A DNA stretch of 64,000 nt from CAXXOK01 sp963664595 (GTDB taxonomy: Bacteria > Bacillota > Clostridia > Christensenellales > Aristaeellaceae), in assembly GCA_963664595.2 (NCBI GenBank), contig CAXXOK010000011.1:496001-560000 (forward strand). Direction: 5' to 3'. The first letter of the stretch is position 1. The number at the start of each line of letters is the position of its first letter. The notes under the pieces were generated by a model. It did not search any database. It had not been told where the DNA came from and was given only the letters and a program-made list of their open reading frames with translations. The translations under genes and the position numbers were made by a program. Shown here piece by piece: positions 8,020 through 15,867 of the stretch.

Positions 8020-8095
8020 TGGTGGAGCATAGGAGATTCGAACTCCTGACCTCTACAATGCGAATGTAGCGCGCTACCAACTGTGCTAATGCCCC
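8020..8095 (-). tRNA. tRNA-Ala (CGC)
   Basis: A complete 76-base cloverleaf on the minus strand, with CCA encoded. The acceptor arm GGGGCAT pairs with ATGCTCC and contains the G3-U70 wobble that identifies alanine tRNAs. The anticodon stem CTACA/TGTAG holds the loop TTCGCAT with anticodon CGC, reading GCG. The T-arm carries GTTCGAATC. The gene's 3' end faces the AT-rich segment 1-8000, the usual position for an island inserted at a tRNA. Confidence 0.95.
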
Positions 8096-8132
8096 ATGGT
8101 TGCGCCGACCATTTTTCATGGTCGGCGTTGGA

Positions 8133-8162
8133 ATTATAGCATATTTTCCCTTTGCATTGCAA
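8133..8162 (-). promoter_or_regulatory. Promoter of tRNA-Ala
   Basis: On the minus strand TTGCAA, 18 bases, then a perfect TATAAT, placed about 40 bases before the tRNA. The transcript leader between them contains a GCCGACCAT hairpin (8105-8127). Confidence 0.75.
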
Positions 8163-8175
8163 GTGGGGTTTCCGA

Positions 8176-9198
8176 TTAATTCTCCAATATCGGTAATTTT
8201 TCCAGCATTTGTTCGTGGCGCTTGATCACTTCCTCGGTCCAGGCGTCAAACGCGGGATCGGGGCGCTGGCACTCAGGATGGCTCAGCACATAGGCCAGCG
8301 TCCTTCGCACCCCCTGGTCAAAGCGCACGGTAGCCGTAAAGCCGGGCACGGCGCGCTTGATTTTGGTGTTGTCAAAGATCACGGTGTTGGCCTTGTCGCC
8401 GATCAGGCCGCCGTAAAAATCCACGGAGCAGGCGGCCAGCACATCGGTGGCGATGTGCACGGGGTGCAGCTCCACGCCCAGCGCCGCCGCTACGGTTTGG
8501 TAGATCTGGTTCCAGGTCAGGCTTTCGTCGCTGGTAATCTGGTAGGCCTCGCCGATGGCGTGGATGTTGCCCATCAGCCCCACAAACGCCTTGGCAAAGT
8601 CCGTGTTGTGCGTCATCGTCCACAGTGAGGTTCCGTCGCCGTGAATGATAACCGGTTTCCCTTCCCGAATCCGATTGATGACGGAATAGCTGCCGAACTT
8701 TCCGCTTACGCCAAGCGGCACAGACGTGTCGCCATAGGTGTGGCTGGGGCGCACAATGGTCACGGGGAAGCCTGATTTGCGGTATTCCTTCATCAGCTTC
8801 TTTTCACAAGCAATTTTATCCCGGCTGTACTGCCAATAGGGATTGGCCAGCGGGGTGGACTCGGTAATCACGGGGCTCGCCAGCGGCTTTTGGTAGGCCG
8901 ATGCCGACGATATAAAGATGTACTGCGCGCACTTGCCCCGGAAAAGGCCGATGTCGCGCTGGACATGCTCTTTGGTAAAGGCGATAAAATCCGCTACCAC
9001 ATCAAACGTCATCCCCGCAAGCTGCTCCTCAACGCTGTCCATATCGTTGATATCCGCGGTGATCACATGCGCACCCTCCGGCACAAACCCGGCGCGGTTG
9101 CCGCGGTTGAGCAGGTACAGCTCCCAGCCCTGCGCCACGCACAACGCCGAAACGGCTGTGGAAATGGTGCCCGTACCGCCGATGAACAATGCTTTCAT
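8176..9198 (-). CDS. NAD-dependent epimerase/dehydratase family protein (extended SDR)
   Basis: A 340-residue extended short-chain dehydrogenase. The N-terminal NAD(P) loop reads LFIGGTGTIST (residues 4-14), followed by a Rossmann fold with acidic TADIND near residue 48. The catalytic region has FISSASAYQKP and a variant active-site stretch NPYWQYSRDKIACEK, where Tyr and Lys sit in Y-x-x-x-K spacing. It is similar to isoflavone-reductase/CSP41-like NAD-dependent epimerases that act on nucleotide sugars or small carbonyls. ATG 9198 has AGGAGG nine bases upstream. It is divergent from the polyphosphate kinase gene (128 bases apart) and transcribed towards the tRNA. The substrate cannot be told from sequence. 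Confidence 0.85.
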   Translation of the reverse strand: MKALFIGGTGTISTAVSALCVAQGWELYLLNRGNRAGFVPEGAHVITADINDMDSVEEQLAGMTFDVVADFIAFTKEHVQRDIGLFRGKCAQYIFISSASAYQKPLASPVITESTPLANPYWQYSRDKIACEKKLMKEYRKSGFPVTIVRPSHTYGDTSVPLGVSGKFGSYSVINRIREGKPVIIHGDGTSLWTMTHNTDFAKAFVGLMGNIHAIGEAYQITSDESLTWNQIYQTVAAALGVELHPVHIATDVLAACSVDFYGGLIGDKANTVIFDNTKIKRAVPGFTATVRFDQGVRRTLAYVLSHPECQRPDPAFDAWTEEVIKRHEQMLEKLPILEN

Positions 9199-9326
9199 CG
9201 TATTCTATCCTCCTATGTTTCTTTCTCTTTGCTGATTGTAACATAGCGGTTATTTGAAAACAAGCAGGAGTAAACCGGTCCTATCCAGAATAGCCATAAA
9301 CAGAAAAACACGAAGGGAGCACCCCT

Positions 9327-11786
9327 ATGAGCGATATACACAGCGATGGCCCGTTGCAGCACGATCTGCATTTAAAACCGCTGGATAATGCCGCTCTTTT
9401 GAAGCCCCTGCAAAAGACCAAAGCGGCAAACCGGGCGGCAGCCGAGATTCCTTCCGCCCCCGCCCCGCGCGCCTTTGCGCCCGCTGAAAAGGCTCCGGCC
9501 GCCGCGCAGGCGCAGCAAGCTTCCGCTTTCAATAAGGCGCAGGACGACGGTAATTCGTTTGGCGCGCAAAAGGAGCCTTATTACCGCCGCACGCCCCAGC
9601 CTGCCCCGGCGCCTGTCCCCCCGCCTGCAAGCAAGGCCCCAGTCCCTGCCGCTGCGCCGGATGATGATGATGATGATGTATATGCCCTCCATAAACAGCC
9701 CACTCGCCGCCGGGAACCTGATCCGACGCCCGCCCCCAAGGCTCCGGCGCCCCCGCCCGTCTCTGCCGTGGCACAGAATACCCGGGCGGAAAACGCCGAT
9801 GATACGGTAAAAAAGTCCTGGCGGCACCGCACACCTGCCGCGCCCGCCCCGGCCCCCGCGCCAGCATCCGCGGCCGAGCCTGCTGCGCCCATGCCCGCTT
9901 TTACTTTGGTGCAGGATGACGACGACGACGAGGACGATTTCTGGGAACCCCTGAAAAGCCAGGAACCCGCCAACGAGCCCGCGCCTGCGCCCGCAACCGC
10001 CAAGCCCGCATATCCCTTCACGCAGCCCCCCCATAACGGGGTATACGGGATGGAGACCCCAGACAGACAGCCAGCTGCGCCCGCAGCACCGGCAACCGCG
10101 CCCGCCGCGCAGCCCCCTGCCTTTGCCGCGCAGCCACCCGCCGCACAGCCTGCCGTGGACGATGATGAAGACGAAGAAACCACAGAAAACCCGGCTTCCC
10201 CTCCGGCCCATGCCTTCCGGCCGACGGACGAACAGCTGCATATGATCGAGTTGATGAAAAGCATTTTCGCCACGGCTCTGTCCGCCGATCCGGCACGCAA
10301 ACCGGCGGCCGATACGGCTGCGAATCCCGAGCCGCCCAGCATGGGCGACCTGCGAATCCGCTTAACCGCCCTGCAGCAAAAGATCCGCGAGGCGAAAATC
10401 CCCGTGGTGATCGTGCTGGAGGGCATGAGCGCGTCGGGCAAAGGCACGATGCTGTCCCGGCTTGTGGAAGGGCTGGATTCCCGTGGGTATGCCTCCCACC
10501 CGGTTCGCCAGCCAAACTGCGTGGAAAAGAACTATCCCCCCATGTGGCGGTATTGGACGCAGATGCCCGCCAAGGGCATGATCGCCCTGTTCTGCTCCAG
10601 CTGGTACGGCGAGCTGAACAAGGCCGCCTTCGCCCAGGAGATCAACGCCGAAACGCTGCGCAGGCGGCTGGATGAGATCATCAGCATGGAAAGCCAGCTG
10701 GTGTGCGACGGCACGCTGATTTTAAAATTCTTCTTGAACATTTCCCAGCAGGAGCAGCTTGAGCGCCTGAAAAAGATGGAGCAGAAGAAATCCACCGCCT
10801 GGCTGGTGGATGCGCACGATCACGAGCAGAATAAACGCCACGGCGATTATATGAAAAGCATGGACAGCCTGATGTCCGCGACCAGCCTGAAGGGCGCGCC
10901 CTGGCACGTGATTGACGCCGCCAATCCCAAGTCCTGCGCGTACCAGATCTACCTGACCGTGATTCAGGCGTTTGAAGAAGCGCTTGCCGCGCGGGAAAGC
11001 GGCGCTGGCTCCTGGGACCTTCCCATGCTGCCCAACCTGACCCCCCTGCCGTCGCTGGGTTTCCCGCCCTCCCATACCATCGACCTGCAAAAGCATCTGG
11101 AAGTGCCCTACCGCGACGCGCTGCGTAATGCCAAAAAGCGCCTGGCCAAGCTGCAGATCAAGCTGTACCGTAAGGGCATTCCCCTGATTATCGGCTTTGA
11201 GGGCTGGGATGCCGCCGGCAAGGGCGGCGCCATCAGCCGCCTGAACGCCGCACTGGACGCGCGCGGGTTTACCGTGGCCCCCATCAGCGCGCCCACGCCC
11301 ACGGAGCTGAGCCATCATTATCTGTGGCGGTTCTGGCAGGCGCTGCCGCCCAAGGGACATATTACGATTTTTGACCGCACCTGGTACGGCCGCGTGATGG
11401 TGGAGCGCATCGAAGGCCTGTGCACCAAGCCCCAGTGGCAGCGCGCCTTTGAGGAAATCAACCGTTTTGAAAAGCTGCTCACCGACGACGGGGCGATCCT
11501 GTGCAAGTTCTGGTTGCAAATTGATCCCGATACCCAGCTGCAGCGCTTTGAGGAGCGCAAGGCCGACCCGGAAAAGCAGTGGAAGCTCACCGATGACGAC
11601 TGGCGCAACCGTGCCAAATGGTCCGCCTACGAGCAGGCGCTGGATGAGGTGCTCCAACGTACGCACACCGCCTGCGCGCCATGGACGGTGGTTGAGGCCA
11701 ACGATAAGGAATACGCGCGTATCAAGGTGATGCAGACCGTGATCGAGGCCATTGAAAAACGGCTGGATGACGACGACGAGGATTGA
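9327..11786 (+). CDS. PPK2-family polyphosphate phosphotransferase with two kinase domains and a disordered N-terminus
   Basis: An 819-residue protein. The last 480 residues are two tandem PPK2 domains as in polyphosphate:AMP phosphotransferases, which use polyphosphate to phosphorylate nucleotides. Domain 1 (about 345-560) has the P-loop EGMSASGKGT near 364, but the lid/Walker B segment reads LFCSSWYGE. Domain 2 (about 590-810) has EGWDAAGKGG near 624 and an intact FDRTWYGR near 681. This suggests that domain 2 is catalytic and domain 1 degenerate, as in known two-domain members. Residues 1-330 are extraordinary: low-complexity Ala/Pro-rich sequence broken by clusters of four to five aspartates (near 113, 198, 218 and 276). 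Family members usually lack this. It is preceded by GAAGGGAG and ends at a 21-bp-stem terminator. Confidence 0.88.
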   Translation: MSDIHSDGPLQHDLHLKPLDNAALLKPLQKTKAANRAAAEIPSAPAPRAFAPAEKAPAAAQAQQASAFNKAQDDGNSFGAQKEPYYRRTPQPAPAPVPPPASKAPVPAAAPDDDDDDVYALHKQPTRRREPDPTPAPKAPAPPPVSAVAQNTRAENADDTVKKSWRHRTPAAPAPAPAPASAAEPAAPMPAFTLVQDDDDDEDDFWEPLKSQEPANEPAPAPATAKPAYPFTQPPHNGVYGMETPDRQPAAPAAPATAPAAQPPAFAAQPPAAQPAVDDDEDEETTENPASPPAHAFRPTDEQLHMIELMKSIFATALSADPARKPAADTAANPEPPSMGDLRIRLTALQQKIREAKIPVVIVLEGMSASGKGTMLSRLVEGLDSRGYASHPVRQPNCVEKNYPPMWRYWTQMPAKGMIALFCSSWYGELNKAAFAQEINAETLRRRLDEIISMESQLVCDGTLILKFFLNISQQEQLERLKKMEQKKSTAWLVDAHDHEQNKRHGDYMKSMDSLMSATSLKGAPWHVIDAANPKSCAYQIYLTVIQAFEEALAARESGAGSWDLPMLPNLTPLPSLGFPPSHTIDLQKHLEVPYRDALRNAKKRLAKLQIKLYRKGIPLIIGFEGWDAAGKGGAISRLNAALDARGFTVAPISAPTPTELSHHYLWRFWQALPPKGHITIFDRTWYGRVMVERIEGLCTKPQWQRAFEEINRFEKLLTDDGAILCKFWLQIDPDTQLQRFEERKADPEKQWKLTDDDWRNRAKWSAYEQALDEVLQRTHTACAPWTVVEANDKEYARIKVMQTVIEAIEKRLDDDDED

Positions 11787-11851
11787 TCGTATTCAAAATA
11801 AAGCCGCATAAATCTCTTTGCCCCTATAAAGGAACACAAGAAACTTAAAAT

Positions 11852-12012
11852 GAAGGGTCCAGGGCCGATGGCCCTGGTCAGGATGCAAGGGGCGAGCCCC
11901 TTGCCGGAGTTTGAGGCAGAGCCTCAAATCATCATATATAAAGGTCGAAAGCGAGCGAACAGCGCCGCAGGCGCTATGAGGCGAGCGGCGATAACGGCCC
12001 CAAGAGGATTTT
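11852..12012 (-). repeat. Multi-hairpin dispersed repeat, copy 1
   Basis: About 160 bases forming a row of short GC-rich hairpins (CCAGGGC/GCCCTGG, AAGGGGC/GCCCCTT, TGAGGC/GCCTCA and GCGAGCGAACAGCGCC/GGCGCTATGAGGCGAGC). It is homologous, in reverse orientation, to 18666-18845 and to the split copy 46477-46584 plus 47908-47985. It lies between the PPK2 stop and a terminator. Its function is unknown. Confidence 0.8.
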
Positions 12013-12015
12013 AAC

Positions 12016-12060
12016 AAACAGAAACACAGGCACAGCGGCGCTGTGCCTGTGTTTCTGTTT
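12016..12060. terminator. Bidirectional terminator with 21-bp perfect stem
   Basis: Arms 12016-12036 and 12040-12060 are perfectly complementary around GGC; the stem starts AAACAGAAACACAGG. A-rich and T-rich ends serve both strands. It separates the convergent PPK2 and queT genes. Confidence 0.85.
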
Positions 12061-12132
12061 ACCACATGCTTCTGTTTACGATTGTGGAAAAACATAAGTT
12101 GCCAAAATAAACAGCTTGCGTATCTGTCCAGC

Positions 12133-12627
12133 CTATTTCTGATCGGTAAACCGCTTCAGCGCCGGAACCTTTTTCAGCGCCAGAATCAGCGTGATGCCCA
12201 GCACCGCAACCACCGCCAGCTCCCCCAGCCCGACCGAGGCCATGGTGGCCAGCAGCGGCAGCGCGAACAGGAAGTGCAGCATACCCCCCACGATGACCGC
12301 GTTCACCACCATGGGCGGCAGGGCCGCCAGCCACAGCCTGCCGCGCAGGCGGTAGGTGAGGATTGCCGCAATCAGCGTGGCCAGCGTGCCCAGCACCACA
12401 TCCCAAACGCCGTAGCCGCCGATCAGGTTGCTCACCAGGCAGCCCACCGTGAGCCCCGGAATGGCCTGCGGAAACAGAATGGGCAGCAGCGTGAGCGCTT
12501 CCGAAATGCGGAACTGCACCACGCCGTAGCTGATGGGTGCAAAAACCACCGTAAGCGCAGCGTACAACGCGGCGATCACGGCGGCAATGGTAATGTCTTT
12601 GATGGAAAAGTGAGAGAATTTTTTCAT
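12133..12627 (-). CDS. queT: QueT-family queuosine-precursor transporter subunit
   Basis: A 164-residue hydrophobic protein with about six transmembrane segments, matching the QueT (COG4708) substrate-binding component of ECF-type vitamin transporters. It would capture preQ0/preQ1 for queuosine modification of tRNA and work with a shared energising module encoded elsewhere. Typical family sequence is visible: an N-terminal ITIAAVIAALYAALTVVF, then GVVQFRISEALTLLP and GLTVGCLVSNLIGG. The start was set at ATG 12627 (MKKFSH), with GGAGGAG seven bases upstream, rather than five codons earlier. The leader can fold like a preQ1-II riboswitch, which would fit its job. It is convergent with PPK2. Confidence 0.88.
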   Translation of the reverse strand: MKKFSHFSIKDITIAAVIAALYAALTVVFAPISYGVVQFRISEALTLLPILFPQAIPGLTVGCLVSNLIGGYGVWDVVLGTLATLIAAILTYRLRGRLWLAALPPMVVNAVIVGGMLHFLFALPLLATMASVGLGELAVVAVLGITLILALKKVPALKRFTDQK

Positions 12628-12700
12628 TGGGATCTCCTCCAATTATGTAGTTATCGGGGGTAACTGTTTGCTCGTCATCCTTGGGGATCGGATGACAGGT
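12628..12700 (-). promoter_or_regulatory. Candidate preQ1-II-like riboswitch in the queT leader
   Basis: On the minus strand, a 7-bp hairpin GTCATCC/GGATGAC (12674-12696) has the loop GATCCCCAA. It is followed by a short GTTACCCCCGATAAC hairpin and then AATTGGAGGAGATC, which contains the ribosome binding site. The first loop is complementary to the binding-site segment (CCAA with TTGG, ATCC with GGAT), giving an H-type pseudoknot that hides the site. This is the plan of preQ1-II riboswitches, which control QueT genes. The same loop also pairs over nine bases with TTGGGGATC about 50 bases upstream. It was judged by eye, without a covariance model. Confidence 0.45.
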
Positions 12701-12848
12701 ACAAAGTATATCATATCTTGTCAACAAGCATAAATTGATCCCCAAAATGTGATTTCCCGAGAACCCTACGCTTCAGAAGTACCAGATAATCTTTTTAGGG
12801 AATTTTTGCAAAACACCCATATGATTAACTCATGCACTCCTCTTATGT

Positions 12849-13199
12849 TTACCCTTCCTCCACCCACCGTGTCCACTCCGCCTCATCCACACCCACGGTC
12901 ACCTTCTGGCCGTTGCGCACAATGGGGCTGACCAGGGCCATGGGATCGTTTTGCAGCTCGGAGAGGATGAGGTTATTGTCGGTCATGTGGGCCACGGGGC
13001 GCTCCAGCGCCTTCATACCGCGGCGCTCCACCAGCGCGCGGGCGCTGCCTGCCGCCTTGGCAAACAGCGCAAGCTCCCGCGGGCCGGGCTTGTTTTTCTG
13101 GATATCCACGCGCTGCACCTTGATCTTGCGCTCCTTGAAAAAACGCTCGGCCTTGAGCACGTCGGGATTGGATTTGGTCACATAGATCTGGATGTTCAT
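12849..13199 (-). CDS. ArsC/Spx-family thioredoxin-fold protein
   Basis: A 116-residue single-domain protein of the ArsC/Spx/YffB group. It begins IQIYVTKSNPDVLKAERFFKERKIKVQRVDI, but the usual N-terminal CxxxxxC or single Cys position carries K-S-N-P, so it has no redox-active cysteine. The family's RP motif is visible as LERPVAHM near residue 66. It is unlikely to reduce arsenate; a binding or regulatory role is more likely. ATG 13199 overlaps the upstream helicase-loader stop by four bases, so it is the last gene of a DnaD / DnaC-like / ArsC-like operon. Confidence 0.75.
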   Translation of the reverse strand: MNIQIYVTKSNPDVLKAERFFKERKIKVQRVDIQKNKPGPRELALFAKAAGSARALVERRGMKALERPVAHMTDNNLILSELQNDPMALVSPIVRNGQKVTVGVDEAEWTRWVEEG

Positions 13200-14194
13200 G
13201 CGTTCCTCTTTTTCAGCATCGGGCGTACATCGTCGCCGATAAACTTGAGCAGCCTGCAGCGGCTCTCGTCCAGCAGGCGGGAGGTGACGCGCTCGGTATA
13301 GCGCGCCTTCAGCTCCGGGATGGTCAGGTTGGTGGAGATCACCGTGTGCCGGTTCTGGTTCAACCGCTCGTTGAGCAGGTTGAACAGCTGGGTCACGGTG
13401 ATATTTTCCATCAGCGGCTCGGTGCCCAGATCGTCTATCAGCAGCAGGGGCACGGTGATCAGCGTGTTGAGCAGGCCGGGGTTGTTTTCAAAGTACGCCC
13501 TGCGTGTGATCTCCAGCAGCTTGAAGGCGCTGATGTATTCCACATGCACCCCCCGTGCCGCCACCCGCAGCGCAACGGCGTGCATGAGATAGGTTTTGCC
13601 CAGCCCGCTCTGCCCGATAAACAGCAGGTCGCTGTACTCCCCGCCGGGAAACGCGTCGGCATAGCGCTCGCACAGATCGCGGTTGCGCAGCATCATCTGC
13701 CGCTGGCTCACGGGCGAGGGTGCGTCCTTGTCGAACACGTCGGGATTGAAGTTTTCAAACGTATGGTCGCCCGCAAGGCCCAGCTCGCCGAGCATGCGGC
13801 GGTTGAGCTCGGTTTCGAAGCAATCGCACATACTGCGGTGGTTTGCCTCATCGTACACATAGCCCTCGTCGCGGCAGCGCGTGCAGGTATAGACCGGGTC
13901 CAGCGCCTGCGGGCTCAGCCCGTTCTTATGCAGCAACACCTTGATCTGATCGTTCATGCGCTCCAGATGGGTGGCGTTGGTCACGCCCGCCGCGGCACCC
14001 ACGCCGCCTTCTTCAGGGTAAAAGGCGGAGCGGATACCCTCCATCAGTACCGACCGGCGCCTGTCGATCAGCGTTCGCAGGCCGGGGCAGGCATCGCAGG
14101 TTTCGTTCACGCGTTCTTCGTAAACGGCGAGGTTATGTACACGCCGGGTTTCGTATTCGGCTTGCAGGAGGAGGATCATGCGGTCACGCGTCAT
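13196..14194 (-). CDS. DnaC/DnaI-like helicase-loader ATPase
   Basis: A 332-residue AAA+ protein. Residues 100-140 hold a zinc-binding-type segment (YTCTRCRDEGYVYDE then MCDCFE). The ATPase core follows: Walker A GQSGLGKTYL near 192, Walker B LLLIDDLGTEP near 250, then TNLTIPELKARYTERVTSRLLD, containing the sensor and arginine-finger region. Such proteins load the replicative helicase DnaB/DnaC at origins and restart sites, often with DnaD. It overlaps the start of the upstream dnaD-like gene's 3' end by 11 bases and shares four bases with the downstream ArsC-like gene, so translation is coupled. No other function fits as well. Confidence 0.85.
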   Translation of the reverse strand: MTRDRMILLLQAEYETRRVHNLAVYEERVNETCDACPGLRTLIDRRRSVLMEGIRSAFYPEEGGVGAAAGVTNATHLERMNDQIKVLLHKNGLSPQALDPVYTCTRCRDEGYVYDEANHRSMCDCFETELNRRMLGELGLAGDHTFENFNPDVFDKDAPSPVSQRQMMLRNRDLCERYADAFPGGEYSDLLFIGQSGLGKTYLMHAVALRVAARGVHVEYISAFKLLEITRRAYFENNPGLLNTLITVPLLLIDDLGTEPLMENITVTQLFNLLNERLNQNRHTVISTNLTIPELKARYTERVTSRLLDESRCRLLKFIGDDVRPMLKKRNA

Positions 14195-15692
14195 ATTTCA
14201 GGGCCTCCTCAATTTCCTCGGGCGTCAGGCCCTCATAATCCGCGGGGTTATACTCCCGCTGCGTATATTGCTGCTCGATCACGGTTTTGCCGCGCTTGGC
14301 GGCGGTCTGCGGGGCCTGCGCCCCCTGCAGGTGCTGCTCGTGCGCCAGCCGCGCGGCCTCCACGGTGGTAACGCCCTTATGGTGAAAGCCTTCCAACACC
14401 TTGTTCAAAAACGCCATCGGCACCGTTTTACCACGGGCGTACTCCGCGGCTTCCAGCAGCACCGCATCGGAAAACGCCCAGTCCGTACGCCACTTCTGCA
14501 GCAGCTCGCGGTCGGCGGGCGAGGGGGCAAGCTCCGCGCCCATGGCCGCAAAAAGCTTTCCTAAAAACGCGTTCTGCTTTTTTACCAGCGCCAGGTACTG
14601 CTTTACGTCGCCCTCATCCCGCAGGCCCTTCTGGTGCCATTTTTCCACCAGCTCCTCCAGCTTTTCCAGCGACTGGTGCTTTTTGCTGCGGCTGATCTCC
14701 CGGGCCGCGAGCACAACGGCCTCGTGGCTCAGCTTTTCCGTCATCAGCCGGTAGCTTTCGCGCATGGCGGGCTGGTTTTGGTTGATCTTCAGCCCCGCCG
14801 CCGAAAGCACCTCGCGGATGCTGGCGCCTTCTTCCTTCTCGCGGCTTAGCTGTTTTTCCAGCTGCACCGCGGAGGTTGCCGCTCTGCCGGAGCGCTCGTG
14901 TATGCCGCGCAGGATGGAATCCAGATATTTAAAGCTAGGGTCGCCGCCCGTCATCTCGGCACAAGCGGCCTCGATGGCCTTGGGAGCGAAACCCCATTCC
15001 TGCGTCCATTTCAGGTACAGATCAATCTCGTCCACCGTGGGCGGGCGGAATTTGCTGATGCGGCGCAGGATCTTGCCTGTGCCATCCCACGCGGCCTGGC
15101 TGCGGGCAAAAAACTGCTCCGCGTTTTCCAGCGTTACAACGTTTCGCTCCTTCAGCTCCAGCGCCATCTTTTGGGCGGCCTTGAAGGAGAAGTTCACCCC
15201 GCGGGTAAACGCGAGGTGCTGCACCAGCAGCAGCACCACCTCGCTGGGCAAGCCCAGCTGCTCCACCCACTCGTAGCACAGCTGCGTTTCGCCGCCGTGC
15301 AGCTTGCGGCGGTCGCCGAACACCGCATACAGCGCCTGAGCAAATTCCATATACTTCTCGTCCACCGGGGCGGCCTGCCGCCCCATCATGGCCTGCTGCA
15401 CGTTGCCGTAAATAAAGCGCGGCGGCTGATCCTGTGTGCGGGTCACCAGGCGGGCGCGTTCCCAATACTGGAAGGCCGCCAGCACCTCGCTTTCCTCCAT
15501 CCCCAGCTCTTTGGCAAGCCCGGCCACTGTCAGCGCTTCGGCGGCACAGCTGAAACGCGTATACAGCAGGCCGTACAGATAGACCTTGACATAGTTTTCG
15601 GGCGCGGTGGGCATATACTCAATAATAAAGGCGTTGGGCAGCGCCACGCAATCCCAGAGCACACCGGCTTTATCCGCATCAAACAGCGCCAT
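14184..15692 (-). CDS. DnaD-domain replication protein
   Basis: About 502 residues. It starts at ATG 15692 (MALFDADKAG), chosen because AAGGAGG lies eight bases upstream; an earlier ATG at 15713 lacks such a site. It has an N-terminal winged-helix-like part (residues 1-110) and at least two DnaD/DnaB-type helical domains in the middle and towards the C-terminus, each with family-like ending patterns (FKYLDSILRGIHERSG near 230-245 and VPMAFLNKVLEGFHHKG near 430-445). The C-terminus has ADYEGLTPEEIEEALKYDA. DnaD-family proteins remodel DNA and help recruit the helicase loader encoded next in the operon. It is longer than the B. subtilis DnaD of about 230 residues because the domain is repeated. 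Confidence 0.85.
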   Translation of the reverse strand: MALFDADKAGVLWDCVALPNAFIIEYMPTAPENYVKVYLYGLLYTRFSCAAEALTVAGLAKELGMEESEVLAAFQYWERARLVTRTQDQPPRFIYGNVQQAMMGRQAAPVDEKYMEFAQALYAVFGDRRKLHGGETQLCYEWVEQLGLPSEVVLLLVQHLAFTRGVNFSFKAAQKMALELKERNVVTLENAEQFFARSQAAWDGTGKILRRISKFRPPTVDEIDLYLKWTQEWGFAPKAIEAACAEMTGGDPSFKYLDSILRGIHERSGRAATSAVQLEKQLSREKEEGASIREVLSAAGLKINQNQPAMRESYRLMTEKLSHEAVVLAAREISRSKKHQSLEKLEELVEKWHQKGLRDEGDVKQYLALVKKQNAFLGKLFAAMGAELAPSPADRELLQKWRTDWAFSDAVLLEAAEYARGKTVPMAFLNKVLEGFHHKGVTTVEAARLAHEQHLQGAQAPQTAAKRGKTVIEQQYTQREYNPADYEGLTPEEIEEALKYDA

Positions 15693-15867
15693 CCGCACGC
15701 CCTCCTTCTTCATCCTGTGTGCGCTCAGTATACCATATCCGCGGTTTGCCGGGCAACCTTCCGCGCCCGCCGGTCAAACCGCGGTTTTTCGCAAAACAGG
15801 CATGATTGGGAGACTTCCGTTCGTTTACTCCATAGAACCGGCCATTATTACATAAGGGGTGCTGTCC

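Noticed and set aside
7941..8162. A 73-codon minus-strand frame over the tRNA
   Set aside because: It is the well-known spurious translation of a tRNA gene.
9372..10447. Several Gly/Arg/Ser-rich open frames on both strands at the PPK2 N-terminus
   Set aside because: They result from the low-complexity Ala/Pro/Asp coding sequence read in other frames.
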